Notes: generated by a model from the sequence alone, not told the origin. Shown: positions 45,740 to 55,336, counted from the stretch's first letter. The stretch is 64,000 nucleotides of DNA from a candidate division Hyd24-12 bacterium UBA5074 (GCA_002414865.1 DIAQ01000095.1:21640-85639); one strand, 5' to 3'. Numbers and translations: made by a program.

Positions 45740-46324
45740 TCAGCGCAGGCCCAGATTGGGCGGTGAGACGCTCCCCTCCAGGCTGAAGCTGGCTTCTCCG
45801 GCCTCCGCCGTGATCGAGTAGCGTATCGTCCGGATCCTGTCCCTCCCGGCCTCGTCCGCCAGCACGACGCCATCCAGCGCGCGGCCGGAATCGTCCAGGT
45901 ACTCGAAGGAGATCGAAGTCGAGGCAGGCGCCTCGAACAGGACGGTCCCCGCTGCATCCTCCACGGTGATTCCGCCGCCGGGCGGGCTCGAGATCGAGAT
46001 CCGGTCCTCCGGCCCGGAGTGACCCGGTTCCTCCGTGTCGTCGAGGAAGGAGACCTGCGAGGGGCCCGCGCAGGCGAATGGATGCCTCCCGGCTCCCGGG
46101 CGCGACGCGGCGTAGCCGGCGCGGCCCAGGGCTGCGGAGATCCTCTCCGCGGCCAGGCCCGCCTCGGCCGAGGCCCTCCCCGCGTCAGCAGCCCTCCGGG
46201 CCGCCTCCCTGCCGTTGAGATAGACGGCATAGAGGGCGCCCAGCAGGACGACGAGGACTGCGATCACCACGACAAGCTCGACGAGTGTGAACCCCTGCCG
46301 GCGCGGCGGGATGCCGTCCGGCAT
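45740..46324 (-). CDS. Prepilin-like protein (pseudopilin)
   Basis: This is a 194-residue protein with a basic leader and prepilin peptidase site RRQG/FTLVELVVVIAV (Glu at +5) followed by the pilin helix. The C-terminal part is beta-rich and acidic, as in GspJ/PilW-like minor pseudopilins. It is the last gene of the pilin-like operon and converges with the HD-GYP pair. Confidence 0.85.
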   Translation of the reverse strand: MPDGIPPRRQGFTLVELVVVIAVLVVLLGALYAVYLNGREAARRAADAGRASAEAGLAAERISAALGRAGYAASRPGAGRHPFACAGPSQVSFLDDTEEPGHSGPEDRISISSPPGGGITVEDAAGTVLFEAPASTSISFEYLDDSGRALDGVVLADEAGRDRIRTIRYSITAEAGEASFSLEGSVSPPNLGLR

Positions 46325-46343
46325 GCACCGGGGTGCGCGGGCG

Positions 46344-47768
46344 CTAGAAGATGTTGTCGTCTATCCTGCCGTCCCCGAAGTCGGGATCGAGCTGCCAGGA
46401 GATCATCTTCCAGGCTTCCAGGGTGGGGAATCCGGGAGGGTGGACGGAGGCGTATCCCTCGTCCCAGGCTATGGTCAGCTCGTAGCCGGAGAATCCCGTC
46501 TCGAGCGAGCCGAACCTCTCTTCCAGGAGCCCTCCGAGGACATTCAGGGAGAACCTCCCCCCTCCGGCCGAGGGATCTTCGGCCTCGAGGGAGCCGGACG
46601 GACAGGCGAGGTAGGCGCCTATCGAGAGGTGCCTGTCGGTCGTGATGTCCCAGGGGCGGGGCCAGTCGGGCGCGCCGGAAGCGTCCGGGTCGGCAGCCAC
46701 GATGATGTCGCCGAGCGACACCAGCGCGAGCGGCGAGCCGGAGTAGGCGGATTGCGAGCTGATGGGCCCCATGACGACCAGGGGGCCGCCGACCACGATG
46801 GTCAGGGGCTGATCGACCGCGCCGAGCGACTTCATGTAGACGGGGGCGAACCCGCTCTGGATGTACACGATGCTCCTGCCGCCCAGCCCCAGCGTGTCCA
46901 CCTGCATCCCGGGACCGGCGGAGTAGAGGAGGCGGCGCCCGTCCAGGAGGACCCTCCTGGCCCCCCGTATCAGCGACCCCTGCCGTGAGGCCTCCGCGGA
47001 GAGGGTCTCGAAGCAGGCGGTCAGCCTGGAGAAGCTTACGCTGTCGGCGGCTCCGTCCCAGTACGGCCTCCCCTGGAGCATCTGCGGATAGGGGCGGACC
47101 CAGGTTCTGCTGCCGGGGGGGTGGGGCAGGTCGCTCCTCCCGAAGTCATCGAAGAGGAAGCCGCCGCGGGCGGTTGTCGAGACCGATGCCACCCACGGGT
47201 CGTCTGCGGAGTCCGGCGACTCGCTGGAGAAGCTGACAGGGCCGTTGGAGTGCACCGGGCCGGCCATGATGCAGCCGTCGTCCAGGAAGCCCGCAGGCAC
47301 GCCTGCGTCGACCAGCAGCGAGTACCTGGAAGGATAGTCCGGCAACGCCCTCACCGAGACATCCCTCATGAGCCCGTTCGAGAGCCCCCTCGCCCTGATC
47401 TCCACCGAGCCGATCCGGCAAGGGAGGTAGTTCTGGTCCGAGGGATCGATCAGGACCCAGACGCTCTCTCCGGACGGGAGGGATATCCACTGGGCGCTGT
47501 CTCCCGGGAGGGCGAAGGGCTCCCTGCCCCCCGGGACCGAGTCGGCCAGCGACAATGTGTGGAGGGCGAGGCTCACTCCGGCCTCGGCTGCGAACTGCGC
47601 CCTGGTCCTGTCGAGCTTGAATGCGAAGCTGGCCACGTTGCTCTGGAAGATCACGTAGACGGCGCCCGCCAGGATGAAGAGCACGAGCCCGAAGATCGCG
47701 GCCAGGGCGAGCACGGCGCCTGTCGCGCCGCGCCGCCCTGCCTCAAGGGGTCTAGAACCAGTGCTCAT
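46344..47768 (-). CDS. PilX-like surface protein (DUF4900-like), first of two paralogues
   Basis: This is a 474-residue protein with an N-terminal helix (ATGAVLALAAIFGLVLFILAG) and a PilX-type start, RAQFAAEAGVSLALHTL. The rest resembles the beta-rich PilX/DUF4900 ectodomain, with a repeated G-G-P-L-V-V-M-G strand region. Sequence and order of motifs parallel the next gene. Both likely act as minor pilins or pilus-associated adhesins. Confidence 0.75.
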   Translation of the reverse strand: MSTGSRPLEAGRRGATGAVLALAAIFGLVLFILAGAVYVIFQSNVASFAFKLDRTRAQFAAEAGVSLALHTLSLADSVPGGREPFALPGDSAQWISLPSGESVWVLIDPSDQNYLPCRIGSVEIRARGLSNGLMRDVSVRALPDYPSRYSLLVDAGVPAGFLDDGCIMAGPVHSNGPVSFSSESPDSADDPWVASVSTTARGGFLFDDFGRSDLPHPPGSRTWVRPYPQMLQGRPYWDGAADSVSFSRLTACFETLSAEASRQGSLIRGARRVLLDGRRLLYSAGPGMQVDTLGLGGRSIVYIQSGFAPVYMKSLGAVDQPLTIVVGGPLVVMGPISSQSAYSGSPLALVSLGDIIVAADPDASGAPDWPRPWDITTDRHLSIGAYLACPSGSLEAEDPSAGGGRFSLNVLGGLLEERFGSLETGFSGYELTIAWDEGYASVHPPGFPTLEAWKMISWQLDPDFGDGRIDDNIF

Positions 47769-49260
47769 CCACCGAGTCGAGGTCGAGGTCGGGCTTCTCC
47801 GCCCAGTACACCACGTCCCACCGGCCCGTCTGCGGGAAGAACGGCGGGTGCATGGAGAGCAGCCTGGGGTCGTAGTAGATCACGGTGTCGTAACCGGAGC
47901 TCGGGGTGGTGGTGTACCCCTCCGTGTTCACGATGTAACCGCCCATGACCATGAAGTCCACGGGGCCGGGCGGGACGTTCCAGTTCTCGGCGTTGAACGC
48001 GCCGTTGAGGTCCATCACCACCATGTCGTACTCGATGTCCGCATTCGTGACGATGCGCCAGACCGGGTCGGTCCAGTCGGTTCCCCCCACGCTCTCCGGA
48101 TCCACCGCGATGGTGAAGTTCCCGTAGACGATGATTATCCCCAGCATGGTGAAGTTGCCGGCGTCCTGCAGGTCGCGGTTCTGGTACTGCAGGGTGCCCG
48201 ACACGAAGAGGCTCCCGTTGACTCCTATCGTCAGCGGCATGCTGAGTCCGTCCTGGCACCAGGGCGCGGTGCCGGTGACGTACGGCGGCATGCTCTTCAG
48301 ATAGACCCTCTGGGCGGCGCCGTTGTCGATCCAGACCACGGGATTTACCAGGTCGCCCAGATAGAAGCGCTGGACCGCGGCCGCGTTGCTCTCCTTCACG
48401 AGCAGCGTGTCGTTCCTCAGTATCATCCTGGTGCGGTCGTCGAGAGTGCCAGGACCGAAGTAGAGCCCTCCGGAGATGGCCGCGTTGCGGGCATCCCCCC
48501 AGTCGACCTCGCCGGGGCCGTATGCGATCGGGTCCACGTTCAGCTCGAAGTAGGGCGCACCCATGGACATCCTCTCCGGGGGCTGGATGGAGAGGTTGCC
48601 GTAGACCGGAGAGGTGCGGTACGGGGGAGCGGTGCCTCCGAAGCCGGTGCTGTACCAGTAGCCCGGTGACGCCAGGCTGAAGCGGTAGAACCAGATGTCA
48701 TTGGTGGTCGAAGCGTCGCTGCTGAAGAGGCAGACTCCTCCGTTCGCGAAGAAGGGTCCGTCGAACCTGTAGCCGTCGCCGTAGTAGCCGTTGGTGGGCG
48801 GCACGTTGAGGAAGGTGGCGAACCTGGCGAAGTTCTCGGGGACGACCACCGTCTCCATTCCGTAGTCGAAGGTTCCCTGCTGGGACTCCACCCTTCCGAG
48901 GGCCCTCAGGCCGTAGGCGTCGCCCGCCCAGACCTCCGGGTTGTTGTTGCTGGGATCGACCCAGACCGTCACTTCGCCCAGGTCGTCCCCGGGCAGGTCC
49001 TCCCACCCTGTCGCGGGAGGCTCGGGCAGGAACTGCACCGGGAGCGTGTCGTAGGGTACCGAGGCGCCGCCCATGATCATGTCCACGGCCAGGTTGGCCC
49101 CGGCCTCGGCCGTGTACCTGGCCTGTATCCTGTCACGGTCCCAGGTGTAGCTCTTCATGTTGGCGTCGAACAGGGTGTACACGGCGGCCGCGAGGATGGA
49201 GAGGACGAGGGTGGCTATCACCACCATCGCGAGAGCCGCTCCTCTTCTGTCTGGCTTCAT
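47752..49260 (-). CDS. PilX-like surface protein (DUF4900-like), second paralogue
   Basis: This is a 502-residue protein with N-terminal helix ALAMVVIATLVLSILAAAVYTLF and the PilX-like RIQARYTAEAGANLAVDMIMGG. The body has many beta strands and Asn/Gly-rich loops and ends in a segment (LLSMHPPFFPQTGRWDVVYWAE) paralleled in the neighbouring paralogue (YASVHPPGFPTLEAWKMISWQ). The ATG has GGAGGGGGAG upstream. Confidence 0.75.
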   Translation of the reverse strand: MKPDRRGAALAMVVIATLVLSILAAAVYTLFDANMKSYTWDRDRIQARYTAEAGANLAVDMIMGGASVPYDTLPVQFLPEPPATGWEDLPGDDLGEVTVWVDPSNNNPEVWAGDAYGLRALGRVESQQGTFDYGMETVVVPENFARFATFLNVPPTNGYYGDGYRFDGPFFANGGVCLFSSDASTTNDIWFYRFSLASPGYWYSTGFGGTAPPYRTSPVYGNLSIQPPERMSMGAPYFELNVDPIAYGPGEVDWGDARNAAISGGLYFGPGTLDDRTRMILRNDTLLVKESNAAAVQRFYLGDLVNPVVWIDNGAAQRVYLKSMPPYVTGTAPWCQDGLSMPLTIGVNGSLFVSGTLQYQNRDLQDAGNFTMLGIIIVYGNFTIAVDPESVGGTDWTDPVWRIVTNADIEYDMVVMDLNGAFNAENWNVPPGPVDFMVMGGYIVNTEGYTTTPSSGYDTVIYYDPRLLSMHPPFFPQTGRWDVVYWAEKPDLDLDSVDEHWF

Positions 49261-49272
49261 CTTCTCCCCCTC

Positions 49273-52200
49273 CTAGTTGGGCACGGCGAAGAACTGGATG
49301 TTGTCGAGGTTCCAGCCGCCGCGCTCCATGAACGGGCCTGAGTACTGCAGGAACCTGATGAAGTAATAGGAGTAGCCTGCTCCCCAGGCCGCCGTGAACT
49401 CCGGCGTGAGATCGATCCACTCGTCATCCCAGTCGAGCTGGTTCTCGCCGCTGTACTGCCTCACCAGCTTCCAGGCGCTCGATACGGAATCGGGGGGGGT
49501 GGTCGAGTTCGAGAACCCTATCGAGATGTAGGCGTCGTCGGTGGCCGAGAGCCTGACGCAGCGGTAGTACTCCACCGATACACTGTCGTAGAGGCTCTGG
49601 CTTGGCATCGTGTAGGCGGGCGAGACCAGCCATGCCCACTGGTTGGAGGGGTAGTACCCATCGACAGTCAGGTCGGTGCCCGCGACCGTCAGGCCGTTCT
49701 CGGGAGTGAGAGCCGGATCGACGCTGAGGACCAGAGGCGCCGCTATCTCCCAGTCGTCATCTCTGCCCCCGTGGGTCCACCAGCCGCCGGACCCCGACGT
49801 GCCCAGCTCTGAGGCCAGATAGATCACCTCGAAGTCGTTGTAGAGATTGTAGTTGTTGAGAGGCACCGAGTCGTCGGGGGTGGTCCCGCTTATCTCGCCG
49901 AGGGCCCCTGTCGTGGACTGCACCCTGATGGCCGGCCTCCTGGCGTGGAGGGCCAGCACGGTCGGATCGGCGGTATCGCTGCCGGCCTGGCGGCACCTGA
50001 CTGCGGAAGGCGCATCCTCGGTCATCCACGAGGTGTTGGCCGAAGTCCAGCCGGCGTCGTGCTGCTCCACCTTGATGCAGAGGTTCATCCCCGGCGGCAG
50101 CAGGAAGGTGTCGTCGAGGTTGAGGGTCTTCCAGCCCGTGGAGTTTACACCCAGGGTGCCCTCGTCCACGACCTGGGTCATCGTCGCCTTGTCGATCTCG
50201 CCGGCGCCCGCAAAGGTCGAGTCGGCGATCGCAGCCATGTAGACGTCATAGGTGAAGTTCCAGGGCGAAGGCACCGATGCCGCCTCGAAGTCGAGCGCGC
50301 TGATCTCGTAGCCGGTGGCCTGGCCGAACACGCGGAAGTTGTCGATGTGCCAGCCCACGTCCGCGGTGGTGGTGTTCGAGCCGAACACGAAGCGGAACCT
50401 GACGGTGTGCCCGGCGTACGAGTCGAGGTTCACGGTGTCCGTCCGCCAGGTCTGCAACCCGCAGAAGATGCGCATGCCCGCTCCGCCCGGGAAGCCCGCG
50501 AGGGAGTTGGCGCTGTAGACCAGGCCGGAGGCGTCGGTCAGCGTGACCCAGCCCCCTCCATCCACCGAGAGCTGGACGAATCCGCCGTCGTACTGGTTCT
50601 GCGTGTCCACATAGTGCGTGAACTGCATCTTGGGCGAGACCACCCAGGCGGGGATGGAGACGGTCGGCGTGGTCAGATAGCAGTAGGTGTTGTTCGCGTA
50701 CTGCGTGCCGGAGGCCTGCTGCACCGTCCACGAGTATCCGTAGAGGGCGTCCACCTCCTTGGTGTTCCAGGTGTCGAGGTGCCCGGCGCTCATCGGCCCG
50801 TGGGACCAGCCCGAGAGGCCGAGGCCCGGCGTGAGCCTGCTTATCCTGAGGTCGTCCCACTGCATGCCGCCCGATGGGATCGGATTCCCGCCGAACTGGC
50901 TCAGGGACACGCGGTAGTTGGAGCCGAACGGGTAGGACGAGGCGAAGGCCGCATCATCGAGGTCGACGAAGACGGTCTCCCATCCGGCCGGGCCTGCGCC
51001 GGCGCCTATTCGCGTGTAGGTCGTGTCGGCCGTGACTACGATGTTGTCCAAGGAGATGCCGTCGTTGTTGTCCAGCGAGACGGCGGTGTTGTTGTTGTTC
51101 GAGCCGAACAGCACGTAGAGGTTCGCGGGCATGGTGACCGGGGTGAACCGGTAGCTGCGGTTGAACCAGCTGCTGTTGTTGTAGGAGGAAGGCGTGAGGT
51201 TCACGGGATCGGTCGGCGCGGCGGCGATGCCCACGCTGCTCCAGCCCACGAAGTCGCCCGTCGCTCCCGTGTTGTCGCCGTCGTTGTGGTCGTGGAACCT
51301 GTAGCTGACGGTCAGGGGCGTGTTGTTGGGAAGCCCGCCCGTGCTGAAGTAGACGGCCATCCGGTTGGCGACCCCCGCGCCGTTGGAGACCCTGTCCAGG
51401 GTGATGAAATTGCCGTCGCCGAGCCATCCCGCGGGCGAATGCACTCTCCACTGGCCGTTGACAGGGATCTGCGTGGTGATGCCCGGAGGCAGGACCCCGG
51501 CCGTGGGGAACCCGGTGTGGAACAGAGTGTCGATGTCGGTGAAGAAAACGCCGTCCATCGCGTCCGGGGCTCCCTCGTAGCTGCGGCACTTCACGGAGAG
51601 GAGCAGCTCGTCGGTCATGTAGCTGAAGGGGCTCAGGTCGACCGTGACGGTGGCGATGTTCCTCGTGCCCGTCCCCGCCGTCGGGCGGTGCATCTGCAGG
51701 ACGTCATCGGTCGTGTTGATGCCGCAGGACCCCATACCCAGGGCCGCGAAGGACCAGCTCAGGAGCGGGGCGTCGGTGAACGGCTCCCAGAACAGCACGG
51801 TGGTGTCAGTCACCGCCGTCGGGTTCACGTTCTCCTCCCACAGGTTGATCTCCTGCGAGCTGACCCCGGGGCCCTCGAAGTCCTCGAGCGTAGTCAGCTC
51901 GTCCCCGTGGTCGCCGGCCGTGGTGCCGCAGCTCCAGGCGATCGCATTGTAGAACAGGGGCCAGCCGCCCGACTCCGTGTACTCGCTTGCGTCGTAGGGG
52001 CTGAAGTGGATCCTGCGGAGCGCCTCGTCGTCCTCGTCGCGCACGATGATGGCGCAGTTGGCCACCGCCGTGCCTCCGATGCCGAGGTACTCGGGGTTGG
52101 AGAGGGCGGGATCGGTGCCAAGGAGCATCGACTGCCTGCCGCTGGAGATCGGCGAATATGCGTAGATGGTGTCCGGCGTGATGTTCTTGAAGACGGGGTG

Positions 52201-53157
52201 GTCTATCGCATAGGCAGTCACGACAGGCTCCTGCGAGTCGTGCTCGCCGGTGCCCATCCCGAAGCACTCGTATGCGTCCTGCGCATCCAGCGTGACGATC
52301 GGGACTCCGGCGCCCTCCAGGAACGAGGCCATGCCGGAGTGGGAGCCGCTGTCCATGTGCCTGAGGACGATCACCATCACGTCGGTGTAGTCGTACGTGA
52401 TCAGCTGGTCGTCGGTGAGCACGGTCACGGTGTAGCCCCAGAGCTGGAGCCTGTTGATCATCAGCTGCTGGTCTTCCGTGGGCTCGGGGATCGCGCCGAT
52501 GCCATCGACGTTGAAGACGATGATCCCGTCGAGGGGCGCGGGCGGGAAGAAGGCGGGATTGATGTTGTGGTTCACGCCCAGGTTCCGGGGCGAGACCGTG
52601 GTGTGGAGCACTGTCTGGTAGACGTCGCCCGCATAGGTGGCCGTGAGCTCGATGGTGATCTGGACGTGCCTGATGAGGTCGCGCCCGGCTTCGTCCAGCG
52701 GCATCACGAGCTCGTCGCCGTCCTCGTCGAAATAGAGGAAGCTCAGGTCGGTGACGTTCTCGCCGAACTGCTGAGTCTTCCCGGCGTTGTCCGTCACCGT
52801 TATCCGGTTGTTGAGCAGCATCACGTGGCGGTAGTCGGCATCGTCCAGAGTCCGGAAGGGCCGGAAGTCGGCGTAGAAGCCCAGGGAGTCGTTGTCGGCC
52901 TGCGTGACAGGGTGCCAGTCGTCGTTGTCCCAGCCGCCGTATGGCATGTAGCCGACCCAGATCACCTCGTTCGTGAGCCTGTCCAGGGCGAGCCTCCCCG
53001 CCACGTCCAGCTCGTTCTGGCGGCGGGCGAAGTTGAAGTGCTCGGTCCCCGACACGAACATCATGAACACCGCGGCCATGATCACGCCGAGAATGACGAC
53101 GACGATCGTCACCTCGACGAGGCTCATGCCGCGCCTGCCCGAATCGCTGCTTCGCAT
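49273..53157 (-). CDS. Giant pilin-like surface protein with multi-domain ectodomain
   Basis: This is a 1294-residue protein. The leader RRG/MSLVEVTIVVVILGVIM has the prepilin cleavage Gly and Glu+5, so it is processed and assembled like a pilin. It then carries a Rossmann-like domain (about 210-360, GIIVFNVDGIGAI, VTVLTDDQL, VIVLRHMDSGS) and three or four jelly-roll-type domains ending in FRVFGQ-like or NIQFF strands (SWSFAALGMG, GWSHGPMS, VGWHIDNFRVFG, GWNLDNIQFF). These resemble MAM/M6-type bacterial adhesive modules. This is far larger than typical pilins (150-200 residues) and is probably a tip adhesin. ATG at 53157 chosen over GTG at 53166. Confidence 0.8.
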   Translation of the reverse strand: MRSSDSGRRGMSLVEVTIVVVILGVIMAAVFMMFVSGTEHFNFARRQNELDVAGRLALDRLTNEVIWVGYMPYGGWDNDDWHPVTQADNDSLGFYADFRPFRTLDDADYRHVMLLNNRITVTDNAGKTQQFGENVTDLSFLYFDEDGDELVMPLDEAGRDLIRHVQITIELTATYAGDVYQTVLHTTVSPRNLGVNHNINPAFFPPAPLDGIIVFNVDGIGAIPEPTEDQQLMINRLQLWGYTVTVLTDDQLITYDYTDVMVIVLRHMDSGSHSGMASFLEGAGVPIVTLDAQDAYECFGMGTGEHDSQEPVVTAYAIDHPVFKNITPDTIYAYSPISSGRQSMLLGTDPALSNPEYLGIGGTAVANCAIIVRDEDDEALRRIHFSPYDASEYTESGGWPLFYNAIAWSCGTTAGDHGDELTTLEDFEGPGVSSQEINLWEENVNPTAVTDTTVLFWEPFTDAPLLSWSFAALGMGSCGINTTDDVLQMHRPTAGTGTRNIATVTVDLSPFSYMTDELLLSVKCRSYEGAPDAMDGVFFTDIDTLFHTGFPTAGVLPPGITTQIPVNGQWRVHSPAGWLGDGNFITLDRVSNGAGVANRMAVYFSTGGLPNNTPLTVSYRFHDHNDGDNTGATGDFVGWSSVGIAAAPTDPVNLTPSSYNNSSWFNRSYRFTPVTMPANLYVLFGSNNNNTAVSLDNNDGISLDNIVVTADTTYTRIGAGAGPAGWETVFVDLDDAAFASSYPFGSNYRVSLSQFGGNPIPSGGMQWDDLRISRLTPGLGLSGWSHGPMSAGHLDTWNTKEVDALYGYSWTVQQASGTQYANNTYCYLTTPTVSIPAWVVSPKMQFTHYVDTQNQYDGGFVQLSVDGGGWVTLTDASGLVYSANSLAGFPGGAGMRIFCGLQTWRTDTVNLDSYAGHTVRFRFVFGSNTTTADVGWHIDNFRVFGQATGYEISALDFEAASVPSPWNFTYDVYMAAIADSTFAGAGEIDKATMTQVVDEGTLGVNSTGWKTLNLDDTFLLPPGMNLCIKVEQHDAGWTSANTSWMTEDAPSAVRCRQAGSDTADPTVLALHARRPAIRVQSTTGALGEISGTTPDDSVPLNNYNLYNDFEVIYLASELGTSGSGGWWTHGGRDDDWEIAAPLVLSVDPALTPENGLTVAGTDLTVDGYYPSNQWAWLVSPAYTMPSQSLYDSVSVEYYRCVRLSATDDAYISIGFSNSTTPPDSVSSAWKLVRQYSGENQLDWDDEWIDLTPEFTAAWGAGYSYYFIRFLQYSGPFMERGGWNLDNIQFFAVPN

Positions 53158-53170
53158 GTCCACCACCCGC

Positions 53171-53548
53171 CTAGAGAATCGTGCTGAGCGTCAGGGTGTC
53201 CGGACCCTGGGCGCCATCCCAGACAACCATGCTCTGCACGAGCCGGGCCTCGGACAGAGTCGAATACGGAGTGCTGATAAGCATGTACCTGGAGAACTTC
53301 TCGAATGTGACCGGGCCCGTGGTGCCGTCGGGCATGGTGGAGATGTCGAGGGTCCTGATCTCCTCGAGGCCCTGCCGGCTCAGCTCGAGCGCCCTGGTGC
53401 GATCGTCCATCACATCGGACTGCTTGATGATGTACCCGAAGAAGAAGCCTATCCCGATGATCAGGATCGCCAGCAGCACGCTTGCCAGAAGGACCTCCAC
53501 GAGGGTGAACCCGCCGTTCCTGGTGCGCCTTCCCCCCACTGCGATCAC
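53171..53548 (-). CDS. Minor pseudopilin (GspI/PilV-like)
   Basis: This is a 125-residue protein with prepilin leader RNGG/FTLVEVLLASVLLAILIIGIGFFFGY and a short globular domain (LSRQGLEEIRTLDI) typical of GspI/PilV. It starts at GTG 53548 with GAAGG upstream. Confidence 0.85.
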   Translation of the reverse strand: MIAVGGRRTRNGGFTLVEVLLASVLLAILIIGIGFFFGYIIKQSDVMDDRTRALELSRQGLEEIRTLDISTMPDGTTGPVTFEKFSRYMLISTPYSTLSEARLVQSMVVWDGAQGPDTLTLSTIL

Positions 53549-53558
53549 ATCCCTTCTC

Positions 53559-53909
53559 CTATTGGTAGAACTTGCGCTCGAGATCCACGAGTCCCCCCGG
53601 GGGAGACGATACCGACACTTCGAGAACGATCACCCCGCCGGGCTCCTCGCGCGCCTCGGTGCGCACGGAGTAGCTTCCTCCCGCCGCGCGGACCACGGTG
53701 TTCCTGGCGCCGAAGGGCCGGGGAGGCGGGCCTGCACCCCAGGAGGCCATCTCGTCGGAAGCCAGCGCGAGCGCTGTGCGCCGCGAGGCAACGAGCCTCT
53801 GGCCTCTCAGGAACGTGCCCGTCGCCAGGCACAGGGCCGCAAGGACGACGAGGGTGATGCCCGAGGCCATGAAGGTCTCCGCGAGCGAATAGCCGCGCCT
53901 GGGAATCAT
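53559..53909 (-). CDS. Minor pseudopilin
   Basis: This is a 116-residue protein with leader PRRG/YSLAETFMASGITLVVLAAL, Tyr at +1 and Glu at +5, then a small beta-rich domain (SYSVRTEAREEPGGVIVLEV). It resembles a GspH- or PilE-type minor component. The ATG at 53909 overlaps the upstream stop as ATGA. Confidence 0.8.
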   Translation of the reverse strand: MIPRRGYSLAETFMASGITLVVLAALCLATGTFLRGQRLVASRRTALALASDEMASWGAGPPPRPFGARNTVVRAAGGSYSVRTEAREEPGGVIVLEVSVSSPPGGLVDLERKFYQ

Positions 53910-55336
53910 CCCTCGATCCACTCCATCTCCTCGGGTCTCAGGGCTCCGTCGGCTCCCCGGCGCATGGCGACCTCCAGGCGGCGTGAGAGAACGACGCGCC
54001 CGTCTCTGGTGCTGACCGCGCTCCAGACCTGTGTCAGGTCCGGGCCGGCGGCGGGATTCAGCGAGAGGGAGAGGCCTTCCTCCTCTGCGACGAGGGCGTC
54101 ATCGCCCCCTCCGTCGATGTCGGTCCAGGAGATCACCTGTCCGCCGATGTCCGTGACCGAGCCTGTAAGGGGATCGAGCAGGGCCAGGCTTCCGCCGAGC
54201 ATCCCGGCCAGGCCGCCTGCGCCGGAGACGATCCTGCCGCTCCAGTTCCGCAGGAGGGGGCCGAACGACAGACAATCCTGGAACCCGCCCCATGCGAGCC
54301 GCCTCCATGCGGAGGAGCCATCCGGGGCATCCCACCTCACGCCGAGGCCGCCGGTCTGCGGCAGCACTCCCCAGGCGCCCGGGGAGCGCCCGGGCAGCCT
54401 GTCGGAGAACAGGATCCCGGTGGAGGAAAAGAGTGCGGCGGCCGAGGAGTCCGATATCCAGACCATGTCCTCCCGGCCGTCGGAATCGATATCGACCCTC
54501 AGGACGTCGACGATCTCGCCATGGCGCAGCGCCGGGTCCTCCACGAAGTCGCCGCCGGGCCATACCCCCCCTGCGAGCACCGCCGGGCAGGACCCAGGAG
54601 GCGAGGGCACGAGCGTCACCGATCCCTCCTCGAGGTCGACCAGCGCCCCGCGGCCTTCCGAGGCGAGAAGGACGCATGCATGTCCGCCGACACTGTCGAG
54701 GGAGGCCAGCGTGCCCGGGACCAGAGGGAACGGAACCCCTCCGACGGAGATCGCTCGATCGGGCGGCTCCATGCCATAGACGCTGCAGCCGAGCCTGTCG
54801 CCCACGGCAACGGCGAAGAGCGGGCCACCTTCGGCCGGCTGCCCCCGCCATCCCGCGAGGAGGAAAGTCCCCTGACCGCAGGGTATGCGGAATGACCCGG
54901 TCGAAGGCGGGGAAGGCATTCCGGCGAGCGGAAGGACTCTCACGAAGAGCGTGTCCGAGGATCTCTCCGCGACCGAGACACCCGGGAACGCCGGAGCTGC
55001 GGCCCCGTCGGCTGCAATGCCGAGCCTCACGAGCCCGGGAGGCGACTGGACCTCCGACAGCTGCTCGAGCGAGGTCACCACCCCTCCGACCTCCACCTCG
55101 ACGGGCCCTTCCGAGACGCCCGTGCCGGCCAGGAGGCGCTCCAGCCTGTCAGCCGCGCTCTCCTGCGAGAGACGCGCCTGCGCCAGGAGCTCCAGTTCCT
55201 GCTGATCGTCCAGCATGGAGCGGAGATATCCGAAGAGAAGGGCGGCGGAAAGCAGGACCACCGAGGAGGCCGTCAGCGCGATCACCAGGGCGGCGCCCCT
55301 CTGTCTTCCTGTGAGCAACCTGGAATTCATGGTCAT
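53906..55336 (-). CDS. PilX/GspK-like protein with FG-GAP-type repeats
   Basis: This is a 476-residue protein with N-terminal helix AALVIALTASSVVLLSAALLFG and a GspK-like early region (ARLSQESAADRLERLLAGTG). The body has calcium-binding-like repeats of FG-GAP/VCBS kind (VDIDSDGREDMVWI, WTDIDGGGDDALVAEE), which fold into beta propellers. It heads the pilin operon and would be a minor surface component. The prepilin site differs from the other members (no obvious G/F or E+5). Confidence 0.75.
   Translation of the reverse strand: MTMNSRLLTGRQRGAALVIALTASSVVLLSAALLFGYLRSMLDDQQELELLAQARLSQESAADRLERLLAGTGVSEGPVEVEVGGVVTSLEQLSEVQSPPGLVRLGIAADGAAAPAFPGVSVAERSSDTLFVRVLPLAGMPSPPSTGSFRIPCGQGTFLLAGWRGQPAEGGPLFAVAVGDRLGCSVYGMEPPDRAISVGGVPFPLVPGTLASLDSVGGHACVLLASEGRGALVDLEEGSVTLVPSPPGSCPAVLAGGVWPGGDFVEDPALRHGEIVDVLRVDIDSDGREDMVWISDSSAAALFSSTGILFSDRLPGRSPGAWGVLPQTGGLGVRWDAPDGSSAWRRLAWGGFQDCLSFGPLLRNWSGRIVSGAGGLAGMLGGSLALLDPLTGSVTDIGGQVISWTDIDGGGDDALVAEEEGLSLSLNPAAGPDLTQVWSAVSTRDGRVVLSRRLEVAMRRGADGALRPEEMEWIEG

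Noticed and set aside
49945..53187. 1080-codon open frame on the plus strand
   Set aside because: It is antisense to the giant pilin-like gene. GC-rich third positions keep the reverse frame open; the translation is compositionally biased (His, Arg, Gly, Val) and matches nothing.
53181..54779. 532-codon plus-strand frame
   Set aside because: It is antisense to pseudopilin and PilX-like genes with clear leader peptides.
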